Positions 8,204 through 16,900 of a stretch of 49,272 bases of DNA are shown here, piece by piece (positions within the stretch are counted from its first letter, which is position 1; each line of letters begins with the position of its first letter). The notes beneath the pieces were generated by a model. That model did not search any database. It had not been told where the DNA came from and saw only the letters and a program-made list of their open reading frames with translations. Position numbers and translations under genes: made by a program. Source of the DNA: Dehalococcoidales bacterium (GTDB lineage Bacteria > Chloroflexota > Dehalococcoidia > Dehalococcoidales > UBA5627); assembly GCA_028707255.1 (NCBI GenBank), contig JAQTUQ010000010.1:1-49272 (forward strand), given 5' to 3'.

Positions 8204-8452
8204 TTACTCGTAGCGGTGGATATTATCGATTTTAAACTCGGGATTGTATTCGGGCTCTTCCTTCGGTTTATTTTCCGTATTCACGGAAGGCTGATTTTTT
8301 TTCTCTCTTTTAAACAAACTTTTTAAACTCGTCGATTTATTAAAAAACCAGCCGATGAGCCACATGCATACAGCGAGGGTTGTTAGTACCAGAATCACAA
8401 GAAGAAAGCCGAATCCTCCTACCTGAAAAGCCTGCCCCCAATCAACATTCAT
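8204..8452 (-). CDS. Sodium-pump decarboxylase gamma-like subunit (OadG-like)
   Basis: The 82-residue protein has one N-terminal membrane helix (about 12-38) and a charged, proline-containing cytoplasmic tail, the layout of OadG-type gamma subunits that hold the alpha and beta subunits together. Its position just upstream of the beta subunit supports this. Sequence conservation in this family is low, so the call rests mainly on size, topology and neighbourhood. Confidence 0.7.
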   Translation of the reverse strand: MNVDWGQAFQVGGFGFLLVILVLTTLAVCMWLIGWFFNKSTSLKSLFKREKKNQPSVNTENKPKEEPEYNPEFKIDNIHRYE

Positions 8453-8493
8453 CCTGTGTCATCTTCCTTTCCATCTCCCCTGTATATATAAAA

Positions 8494-8530
8494 AAGGGGC
8501 GGGTAAGCATTTGTGCTGCCAACGCCCCTT
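8494..8530 (-). terminator. Intrinsic terminator after clpC
   Basis: Read on the minus strand, AAGGGGCG and CGCCCCTT form a stem with a 21-nt loop, followed by a run of T. It lies about 30 nt after the clpC stop and separates it from the decarboxylase genes. Confidence 0.75.
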
Positions 8531-8558
8531 ATATTATTTACTATATAAACATAAAAAA

Positions 8559-11087
8559 CTACAGTTCCATTATATCCGTGCTGCTATCGCCCGGCAATGC
8601 GCCGACCGGTGTCGGCAGCTTAAGAGCCTCTTCGTCCTCGGGCGGTGCGGCATGTATCACGATATTATCTTCTTCAAAGTCGACGCAGATGGTATCGCCT
8701 GCTTTAAAATTGCCGCGCAGGATGTCTTCGGATATCCTGTCCTCTAACATGTCCTGGATTGCGCGGCGCAGCGGTCGCGCACCGTATACCTCGTCGTAAC
8801 CCTTTTTGCCGAGGAAATCCTTGGCTTCGTCGGATACTCTCAGCTTGATTTCTTTTTCCGCCAGCTGTTTGGTTACGGTAGCCAGCATCAAATCGACGAT
8901 TTCTCTGATTTGTTCCTTGTTTAAGGGATGGAAGACGACAACCGAGTCGATACGGTTCAAAAATTCCGGTTTGAAGGACTTCTTTACTTCACCCAGCAGC
9001 TTGTCTTTCATGGTATCGTACGACTGTTGCTGTAATTTGGCTTCATCACTGCGGGAGGCAAAACCGATTCCATGCCCCTTGCGAATCAGCTCGGCTCCGA
9101 TATTGCTGGTCATGATTATGATACTGTTGCGGAAATCTACCCTCCTGCCCTTGGCATCGGTCAGGTGTCCGTCATCGAATATCTGCAGTAATATGTTGAA
9201 TACATCTGGATGAGCCTTTTCAATCTCGTCTAATAGTATGCAACAATAGGATTTTCTTCTTACCGCTTCGGTCAGCTGTCCGCCTTCTTCAAAGCCGACG
9301 TATCCGGGAGGTGCTCCGACCAGCCTCGATACGGCGAATTTCTCCATGAATTCGGACATATCGATACGTACCAAAGCATCCTCGTTACCGAACATAAATT
9401 CCGCCAGCGCCCTTGCCAGTTCGGTCTTGCCGACGCCTGTGGGGCCTAAAAAGACAAAGTTGCCGATGGGGTGACGCGGGTCTTTCAATCCGGCCCTGGC
9501 ACGCCTGACAGCCTTTGAGATGGTGGTAATCGCTTCTTCCTGCCCGACGATACGCTTGTGCAGTTCCTCTTCCATGTGCAAAAGCCTCTCGGTTTCATCC
9601 TCGGCAATCTGTACTACGGGGATGCCCGTCCACATGGCAACTACCTCGGCGATATTTTCCGGTGTAACCTCAGGTTTTGCCATCTGCTGTTTTTCAGCGG
9701 TCATTTCTTCCAGTTCTTTTATCTTCTCCCCAGCTTCTATCTCCTGCTGGCGCATATCGGCAGCTGTATCATATTGCTGGGCTTCCAGAGCTTCTTCTTT
9801 TTCTTTGCGGTAACGGTCTTCGTCCTGCTTTAACTGTTTTAAAGCAGGCGGTTTGGCGTAGTATTTTATTCTCACCCTCGATGCCGCTTCATCGATCAAG
9901 TCGATGGCTTTATCCGGCAAAAAGCGGTCGGGGATATATCTGGTGGCAAAGTTTACAGCCGATTTCAATGCTTCGTCACTGATAGTAAGCTGGTGATGCT
10001 CCTCGTAGCGGCCTTTGACACCGCGCAGGATATCCAGCGCTTCTTCTACCGAAGGTTCTTCGACTAAAATCGGCTGGAAGCGGCGCTCCAGCGCCGAATC
10101 GCGCTCGATATGCTTGCGGTAATCATCCAGCGTAGTGGCGCCGATACACTGCAATTCGCCTCTTGCCAGCGAAGGCTTAAGGATATTGGCGGCATCTACC
10201 GCCCCTTCGGCGGCGCCTGCCCCCATCATGGTATGAAATTCATCGATAAAGACAATACAGTTACCGGACGTCTTGATTTCCTCGATGACCTTCTTTAGTC
10301 TCTCTTCGAACTCGCCGCGGTACTTGGTTCCGGCGACGACGGAAGCGATATCCAGAGCCACCACCCTTTTGTTTTCCAGCGTCTCGGGGACATCCCCGTC
10401 GATGATGCGATGCGCCAGCCCTTCGACGATGGCAGTCTTTCCGACGCCGGGTTCGCCGATGAGAGCAGGGTTGTTCTTGGTGCGGCGGCTGAGAATCTGT
10501 ATCAACCTTTCAATTTCTTTTTCGCGTCCGATGACCGGGTCTAGTTTATCGGCGCGGGCGGCTGCCGTCAGGTCATGACTGACCTGGTCGAGCGTAGGGG
10601 TACGGCTGGCGCTTGTCTGACGGGCCATGCGGTTCTTGGCCAAGCTCTGGGTAGACATTCTGGTAACTTCGCCCCGTGTTTTTTCGAGCGTTACTCCGAA
10701 ACTGTCCAGAACCTTGGCAGCCACGCCTTCACCTTCGCGCAGTAAACCGAGCAGCAGGTGTTCCGTCCCGATATAGGTGTGCCCCAACTGGCGCGCTTCG
10801 TCTATTGCCAGTTCCAGTACTCTCTTTGCTTTGGTGGTAAGACCGGTGGTATTGAGGTTGGTTTTATCGCCCGGACCTACTATATACTCGACAGCCTGGG
10901 ATATCTTTCCAAGGTTGAGTCCCATACTCAGCAGAACGCGTGCGGCTACCCCGTCCTCTTCCTTTACCAGTCCGAGAAGAATATGCTCGGTGCCGATATA
11001 ATTATGGTTCAGACGCTGCGCCTCATCCTGTGCGAGGGTGAGAACCCTGCGAGCTCTTTCAGAAAATTTATCGAATCGGCTGGCCAT
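8559..11087 (-). CDS. clpC: ATP-dependent Clp protease ATPase subunit ClpC
   Basis: The 842-residue protein is a class I Hsp100 unfoldase that feeds substrates to ClpP. It has a double Clp N-domain (about 1-145, two copies of the YIGTEH(I/L)LLGL motif), a first AAA+ module with Walker A GEPGVGKT (about 210-217), a UVR-type middle segment (about 425-460) and a second AAA+ module with GPTGVGKT (about 550) and the PPGYVG pore loop. Length is normal for ClpC. An AGGAG Shine-Dalgarno and a consensus promoter support the start. No CtsR, McsA or McsB neighbours are present, so the usual Firmicutes regulation is not indicated. Confidence 0.96.
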   Translation of the reverse strand: MASRFDKFSERARRVLTLAQDEAQRLNHNYIGTEHILLGLVKEEDGVAARVLLSMGLNLGKISQAVEYIVGPGDKTNLNTTGLTTKAKRVLELAIDEARQLGHTYIGTEHLLLGLLREGEGVAAKVLDSFGVTLEKTRGEVTRMSTQSLAKNRMARQTSASRTPTLDQVSHDLTAAARADKLDPVIGREKEIERLIQILSRRTKNNPALIGEPGVGKTAIVEGLAHRIIDGDVPETLENKRVVALDIASVVAGTKYRGEFEERLKKVIEEIKTSGNCIVFIDEFHTMMGAGAAEGAVDAANILKPSLARGELQCIGATTLDDYRKHIERDSALERRFQPILVEEPSVEEALDILRGVKGRYEEHHQLTISDEALKSAVNFATRYIPDRFLPDKAIDLIDEAASRVRIKYYAKPPALKQLKQDEDRYRKEKEEALEAQQYDTAADMRQQEIEAGEKIKELEEMTAEKQQMAKPEVTPENIAEVVAMWTGIPVVQIAEDETERLLHMEEELHKRIVGQEEAITTISKAVRRARAGLKDPRHPIGNFVFLGPTGVGKTELARALAEFMFGNEDALVRIDMSEFMEKFAVSRLVGAPPGYVGFEEGGQLTEAVRRKSYCCILLDEIEKAHPDVFNILLQIFDDGHLTDAKGRRVDFRNSIIIMTSNIGAELIRKGHGIGFASRSDEAKLQQQSYDTMKDKLLGEVKKSFKPEFLNRIDSVVVFHPLNKEQIREIVDLMLATVTKQLAEKEIKLRVSDEAKDFLGKKGYDEVYGARPLRRAIQDMLEDRISEDILRGNFKAGDTICVDFEEDNIVIHAAPPEDEEALKLPTPVGALPGDSSTDIMEL

Positions 11088-11134
11088 TTCAATCTCCTAA
11101 CAAAGCCGTTTTTACGAATACTTGAATCTATATA

Positions 11135-11163
11135 ATTATAGTGCAACAAATAGCTCAGGTCAA
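11135..11163 (-). promoter_or_regulatory. Sigma-70 promoter of clpC
   Basis: On the minus strand TTGACC, 17 bp and TATAAT lie about 48 bp upstream of the clpC ATG. No CIRCE or CtsR repeat was recognised beside it. Confidence 0.75.
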
Positions 11164-11273
11164 AAAAACAGCTTATGTTGTTTTAATAATACTATGTGAG
11201 GCAAGTTATTTCAATGAAATTCGGTGGTTTTTCAGGGGATAAAAAAGAAAAAGGCTTGTTAAGTCCCCCTGGC

Positions 11274-11386
11274 AGTGGCATATTTTCCACAAGGGGTCGC
11301 CCCCTCAGTATCGTCTGTGCTGAAGCGTTTCACGACCGTGTTCGGGATGGGAACGGGTGGTACCACTTCGCTTAAACCACCAGGAA
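11274..11386 (-). rRNA. rrf: 5S ribosomal RNA (solitary gene)
   Basis: The minus strand reads as a complete 5S rRNA of about 113 nt: 5' end TCCTGGTGG pairing with the 3' CCAGGGGGA, and the conserved core CCCATCCCGAACACGG. No 23S sequence precedes it; instead it has its own consensus promoter at 11461-11489. A T-rich tract on the minus strand follows the gene near 11250-11265. The only 23S in the window begins 37 kb away on the other strand, so this 5S is transcribed alone. End positions are approximate by a few bases. Confidence 0.94.
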
Positions 11387-11460
11387 GGAACATAATCCAA
11401 GCCTAGTTTTAGTTATTTAGATTTTTAAAACTGCTGCTCATTACGAGCAATTACCGAGAT

Positions 11461-11489
11461 AGTATATCAGGAAGGTTTTCGGCTGTCAA
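11461..11489 (-). promoter_or_regulatory. Consensus promoter of the solitary 5S rRNA
   Basis: On the minus strand TTGACA, exactly 17 bp and TATACT predict a start near 11454, about 68 nt before the mature 5S. Confidence 0.8.
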
Positions 11490-11580
11490 ATCGCTGCTGT
11501 GCAGGTCATTCTGATTAATTACAGCTATACATCGGTAGGCAATTTTAGGCAAAAATCTATATATCGAGGTAAATTTGTAT

Positions 11581-13389
11581 TTAACCGATGCCTCTTCTGC
11601 CTATCAGGAAAACGGTTAGTGCGGATGCTGCGATAACTACGCCTCCCGATATCAATCCGGTTGTAAGCCAATCGGTACGTTCTTCCGTTATGGTTTGAGT
11701 AGTTGTCGTTGTTATACTGGCCGTGCTTTGCGGAAGGGTAGATGTTAATGTTGCCGTCTGTGTTTTGGTTACAATCTGCGGGGTTTCTGTTTTCGTCGTA
11801 GTAATCTCCGGTTTTGTTTCGGTTAAAGTCGTCGATTGTGTCGATGTAATAGTAGTCGGTATCGTGACAGTCCCGGTTGTTGTCGCAGTTTTTGTTAGGG
11901 TAGTCGTGGTCGGTTGAACTTGAGTAGTGGTTTCGGTCGTTGTAGCCGTTGTGGTTTGAGTCGCTGTCGTTGCCTGTGTTTCGGTTATAGTGGTTGATTC
12001 AGTTTGGGTCATAGTTTGGGTGGCAGTAGCTGTTGTGGTTTGAGTAGTGGTATCGGTTGTGATCGAAACCGTAGTTGTAGTTTCGGTCTCGGTTTTGGTA
12101 GTGGTATCGGTAGTTGTGGAAACTGTGGTCGTAGTCTCGGTTTCTGTTCGAGTTGTGGTGTCGGTAGTTGTGGAAACCGTAGTTGTAGTTTCGGTCTCGG
12201 TTTGGGTAGTGGTGTCGGTAGTTGTGGAAACTGTGGTCGTGGTTTCGGTTTGAGTCTGAGTTGTGGTATGGGTCGTGGTCGAAAGCGTGGTCGTGGTTTC
12301 GGTTTGAGTCTCGGTTTGAGTTTGAGTTGTAGTTGTAGTAGTTATATACAGGAATGTGGTCAAATATGAATCGTAATTTACGTAGTAGCTGACTGCATCA
12401 CCAGGGCCCGGAGGTTCGGTATGTGGATTGTAAGGTCCGCTGGAGTCACCCCACCAGTTGTACCTGGCATCGAAAGTGTTGACGGAGTCTGAGTTACTTA
12501 CGCCAAATGATGTATTGCTCCAGATATTGTTGTAGTTCGCTTTGTTGCTGGAGTTTATATTGGTGGCTACCGATATCCCGTAATCATTACTTGAAAGATT
12601 ATTGTTTAATATGATGGTATTCGAATTATTAAAAATGTTAATGCCGTCTTCAGTATTACTCGAGCAGGTATTGTTTATTATGCTGTTATTATTCGAATTA
12701 CCCGAAAATATCCCGAGTTGATTATTTGAAGAGATGTTATTCTCGATAGTGTTTGAGTCTGAACCGCCAGCCACGCTGATGCCGTATGAAGTGTTGGCTG
12801 TGCAGGTGTTATTATTAACCAGGTTTTCGTCTGAATCCATAGAAATGACAATACCGTATATACTATTATTCGAGCAGGTATTGCCGGTAATGATATTGCT
12901 ATCGGAATCGTACAGGTAGATTCCATGATTGTTATTTGTGCAGATATTATTCGTAATGGTACAGTTCGATGCAAAGGTGAGATTTATACCGGCGTTACCG
13001 GATGTGGTAGCTCCGGTTACCGTGAAACCGTCTATTGTGGTACTGCTGCCGGCAGACCCTATATAGAATCCATCGATACCGGAACTTTGGACAATAGTGG
13101 AAGCAGCGCCGGATGCCGACCGGACGGTAAGGCTTTTATTAATGTATATATTGCTTTCGTTGTATGTCCCTGCTGCTACGATAATGATATCGCCCGCCGA
13201 GGCAGAAGTAACGGCATATTGAATTGAGGCGAATGCTCCGCTTCCTGTTGCGGTGCCGTGTCCGGCGTCATCGGTGCCGGTTGTATCTACATACCATGTG
13301 GTACCCGCAGCCATTGCCGGTACAACGGCTGCCAGGCATAAGCCTGAAATCAATACCAATATAGCCAGTATACTGAATATTTTCTTCAT
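11581..13389 (-). CDS. Secreted beta-helix (NosD-like) surface protein with Thr-rich stalk and C-terminal membrane anchor
   Basis: The 602-residue protein begins with a signal peptide (about 1-27, ending AMAAG). Residues about 30-330 are a right-handed parallel beta-helix rich in NNxxxGIxxxxSxxNxIxxN turns, as in NosD/pectate-lyase-like folds. Residues about 350-540 are a Thr/Ser/Gln/Glu stalk that includes five 18-residue repeats of the type TETETTTTVSTTTDTTTQ. A membrane helix (about 575-595) ends in RRG. The layout suggests a cell-surface protein held away from the membrane by a glycosylated-type stalk. The ligand is unknown; beta-helices of this kind often bind polysaccharides. It has its own promoter. 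Confidence 0.87.
   Translation of the reverse strand: MKKIFSILAILVLISGLCLAAVVPAMAAGTTWYVDTTGTDDAGHGTATGSGAFASIQYAVTSASAGDIIIVAAGTYNESNIYINKSLTVRSASGAASTIVQSSGIDGFYIGSAGSSTTIDGFTVTGATTSGNAGINLTFASNCTITNNICTNNNHGIYLYDSDSNIITGNTCSNNSIYGIVISMDSDENLVNNNTCTANTSYGISVAGGSDSNTIENNISSNNQLGIFSGNSNNNSIINNTCSSNTEDGINIFNNSNTIILNNNLSSNDYGISVATNINSSNKANYNNIWSNTSFGVSNSDSVNTFDARYNWWGDSSGPYNPHTEPPGPGDAVSYYVNYDSYLTTFLYITTTTTTQTQTETQTETTTTLSTTTHTTTQTQTETTTTVSTTTDTTTQTETETTTTVSTTTDTTTRTETETTTTVSTTTDTTTKTETETTTTVSITTDTTTQTTTATATQTMTQTESTTITETQATTATQTTTATTTETTTQVQPTTTTLTKTATTTGTVTIPTTITSTQSTTLTETKPEITTTKTETPQIVTKTQTATLTSTLPQSTASITTTTTQTITEERTDWLTTGLISGGVVIAASALTVFLIGRRGIG
12040..12312 (-). repeat. In-frame 54-bp tandem repeats (about five copies)
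   Basis: These encode the 18-residue Thr-rich repeats of the surface protein stalk. Copies differ by a few substitutions, such as TTTQ, TTTR or TTTK at the unit end. Tandem coding repeats of this kind change copy number easily. Confidence 0.85.
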
Positions 13390-13460
13390 GTACGTTTTCG
13401 ATATTAAACAGATTGCAAATACTCTTCCTGAACCTTATAACCGAGAACAGGATTTTTAAG

Positions 13461-13489
13461 ATAATAACGTATATATAATACCAAGTCAA
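13461..13489 (-). promoter_or_regulatory. Promoter of the beta-helix surface protein
   Basis: On the minus strand TTGACT, 17 bp and TATTAT predict a start near 13454, leaving a leader of about 65 nt. Confidence 0.65.
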
Positions 13490-13530
13490 TAGCTTTGTAA
13501 GAGTCCATAACATATTTAATAATTATTTAA

Positions 13531-13634
13531 ACCTCACCCATTTGGTTCCCCTCTCCGTTCACGGAGAGGGGATACGAATAGCTGGGATTTACACTCCCCC
13601 GCTGCAAGCGGAGAGGGAGCCGCAGGGTGAGGTC
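13531..13634. repeat. Full copy of a ~105-bp inverted-repeat element
   Basis: The element is bounded by ACCTCACCC and GGGTGAGGT. Inside are a perfect hairpin CCCCTCTCCGT/ACGGAGAGGGG (13548-13571) and a second hairpin around CCCGCTGCAAGCGG. No coding capacity is seen. It looks like a REP or MITE-like repeat. Confidence 0.8.
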
Positions 13635-13721
13635 TGTAAACTATCGCATTTGATTTGTTTTGGGTGTATAATGCGGTAAAGTTTGGGCACGGGGATTGCT
13701 GATAAATGAACGAAAAATTAA

Positions 13722-13946
13722 CACCCTTATTATATCGAGGGAGTACCGCCGGAAGTTTGGGGTTTTCACATCGGCGGTTATCAAGCCTGCCACAAGTGGC
13801 TGAAAGACCGCAAGGATAGAACTCTGAGCTACAATGAACACATACACTATCAAAAAATTGTCGTGGCTTTTAAAGAAACCATTCGCCTGATGGAAGAAAT
13901 CGACGAACTTAGTCCCGGTTGTCCGATAGAGCAGGGAATAAAGTAA
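13722..13946 (+). pseudogene. C-terminal remnant of a type ISP-like restriction-modification/DNA methyltransferase protein
   Basis: An open frame with no start codon of its own runs 74 codons from just after an in-frame stop to a TAA. It reads PPEVWGFHIGGYQ, CHKWLKDRKDRTLSY and HYQKIVVAFKETIRLMEEID, which I recognise as the conserved C-terminal tail of large type ISP/adenine-methyltransferase restriction proteins. Everything upstream is missing, and it lies between a repeat element and the kinase gene. It is best read as the relic of a deleted restriction-modification gene. Confidence 0.72.
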
Positions 13947-13981
13947 ATACCTGCATCAGCCGCCTTACCTCAAATCCAAAC

Positions 13982-16900
13982 TCACTCTTTTTTAAGCAAT
14001 TCGTTAATCTTGTTAATCAGGGTCGATTGGTCGAATGGCTTTTCTATATAGAGCAGGTTGTTTTCTTTAAAGAATTTTACCGTAGTTGAATCCGATGTAT
14101 CCCCGGTGATGAATATAGTGCGGCGTGCCATATCGGGATATTCTTTTTTAATAGCAGTATAGAATTCCTTCCCGCTCATTCCCGGCATTTTCATATCCAG
14201 AAGGATAATATCGAATTTGGCGGCGAACAAGTTCTCTAAATTATCCTTGACAGGCCTATCCAGTTCGGTAACTGTATGCCCGTTTTTCTCCAGGATTCTC
14301 CTGATAAAGGTTCTTATTGTCGCTTCATCATCGATTACAAGTACGGAGGCTTTTCTGGTCGACGCCGTTTCTTTCGTATTTTCCTCTTCCGGCTGCGGTT
14401 TCGGCTCTTCCGGAAGAGATGTTACAGGTAATTTTATTATAAAGTCAGCGCCCTTTCCCGCTTCGCTTTGCGCTTCGATAGAACCCCCGTGTTCAAGTAT
14501 AATGGAACGTGACAGCGAAAGGCCGAGTCCGGTTCCTTCGTCGGGGCCTTTGGTGGTAAAGAAAGGATGGAATATCCTGGATAATAATTGCTTCGACATC
14601 CCCAGCCCGTCGTCTTTAAAAGATATAATTATGTGATTTGCGTCTTTTGCGGTGGTGATTATAAGCGTGCCGCGGTCATGAGCCTTCTTCATCGAGTTTT
14701 CGGCATTGACTACAAGATTCATAAATACCTGCTGCAACTGTCCCGGGTCGACCGTTATCCAAGGCAGGTTGTTATCGTATTTACGGATAACCTCTATATT
14801 GGCCGTATTGAGTATATAGCGCCTGAATTCGAGGGTATTATCGATAAGCTCATGTATGTTTACCTTTGCTTTTTGCGGTTTTACCTGCCGGGCAAAGGTA
14901 AGCATGCGTCTAACGATGTCCCTGACCCGAATAGACCCGTCGTTAATCAGCTTTATCGAGTCTTTTACGTCAGGTGGAAGGTCTTCGTTTAGCAGAAGCT
15001 GAGAGAAACCGATTACCCCCGTCAAAGGATTGTTTATTTCGTGAGCGATACCGGCCGCCATTTCGCCGACCGAAGCCAGCCGGCTGGATACTTCCATTTT
15101 ATCCCGCAATGCCTGCTGCTCCATCTCCGCCTGTTTGCGGGCTGTGATATCTTTAATGATATGAATAGCGCCTGTGCATTTGCCCTGCGCATCCATTATC
15201 GGGGAAGCGGTTTCTTCAACGTAAATCCCGAGGCTGTCTTCGTAATATTCGACGGTTTCTGTTTTCAAGCTGTTCACAGCTTTCATGTGAGGGCATTTTG
15301 CCAGGGGTCTTTTCAGTCCGTGTACCATTTCATAACACTGCCGTCCGCTAAGCGCCTGCGGAGTAGAACCGAAAGCGTCTGCAAAACGTTTATTCACCCT
15401 TATTAATCTATGCTTGTCATCGATAATGCTTATCATATCCGTAATCGAATCAAAGGTATTGCGCCATTCTGCGGCCGCTTTCTCCAGAGCTTCCTCGGCT
15501 AATTTGCGTTCGGTGCTGTCCTGAATGGTGCCATACCACAGTGTGCTGCCGTCCTCCAGCCTTTCGGGTTTGGCATTGCAAATACGCCAGCGTACACCCA
15601 GCTCCGGAAGGATTACGCGAAATTCGCTGTGGTAATCTTGCAGTGTACGCGCCGATTCCTGGATAGTAGATACGATGTAATCATAATCGTCCGGGTGCAG
15701 GCGTTTGAATACGGGGGTGGCATCCTCGCGCACTTCCTCGGGGGTAACTGCATAAATATCCATCATACCGGGGCTTGAGTAAGGGAAGCAGGAGCGTCCG
15801 TCCGGATAAAGGCGGTATTGGTAAACGACTCCGGGTACATATTCGGCAACTCTGGTAAGCAGTTCCTGCTGCTTATTCAAAGATTCCTCTATGCGTTTGC
15901 GTTCGGTAATGTCTTGCCAGATGCACTGGTAGATAGTCTTCCCTGACAGGTATACCGGTTTTGCAGTGACATGTATATTACGTATTTCACCCTGTTTGGT
16001 GCGCTGCAGGGTTTCAAAGTTCGCTTCGCCTTCCTGTAAAATCAGTTCGATATGAGATAGAACTTCGGCAGGTTTCTCATTGGCCTCGATGTCCATCACG
16101 GTCAGGTTAGTAAACTCTTCGTGACTGTATCCCAATTGTTGATGAGCAATGGTGTTGCATTCCAGTATGCGGGCGGTGGAAGGGTCGACTATCACGACGC
16201 CGACAGGCATTTGTTCGAACAGAATAGCGCGTCGCGCCACCTCTTCCTCAAGCGCTTTTTCCGCTAACTTGCGTTCAGTAATATCATAAATAATGGAGTA
16301 CAGATATTTATGCCCTGCGATATCGGCCTGATGAGAATGGACTTCGACAGTCCTTATACTGCCGTCAGCCAACCGGTGGGGAAAAACGAATCTGTTATGC
16401 CTGTTCGTGGTTGCTTTTTCCATAGCCTCTTTAATTTCATCGGGAGTCAGCGTGTTAATCTGATTGATATTCATCTTAATAAATTGCTCATATGCATAAC
16501 CGTAGAACTTGACAGCTGCCGGGTTCACATCGACAATCGCCCCGGATGCGGGGTCTACCAGAAACATAATCACACCGGATGCTTCAAACATTTTTCTGAA
16601 GCGCGCTTCGCTTTCACGCAGTGAACTTTCCAGCTTTTTCCTCTCGGTAACATCGCGTATAAATACCAACGCCCCGTGAGAGTTGTTATAAAAGAAGGGA
16701 GTAGCCGATATCTCGACGTCGATGATGCTGCCGTCGATGCATAGCATCTTTTCTTCCAGGGATTTTACTAATTGGCCTTCATTATTCAATTGGTAGATTC
16801 TTTCAAGCATGGTTTCCCTGAAATCCGGATGCACTCTTTCGATAACGGGATGTCCGACGATTTGCTTCTCATCCTGTGCCCCAAACAATTCTATTCCGGC

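Noticed and set aside
12040-12312. Tandem 54-bp repeats as a possible CRISPR array
   Set aside because: The units are contiguous with no spacers and are in frame in a coding region.
11723-12369. Long plus-strand open frames opposite the Thr-rich stalk
   Set aside because: They are antisense products of the tandem repeats with Val- or Gly/Ser-rich composition and no start signals.
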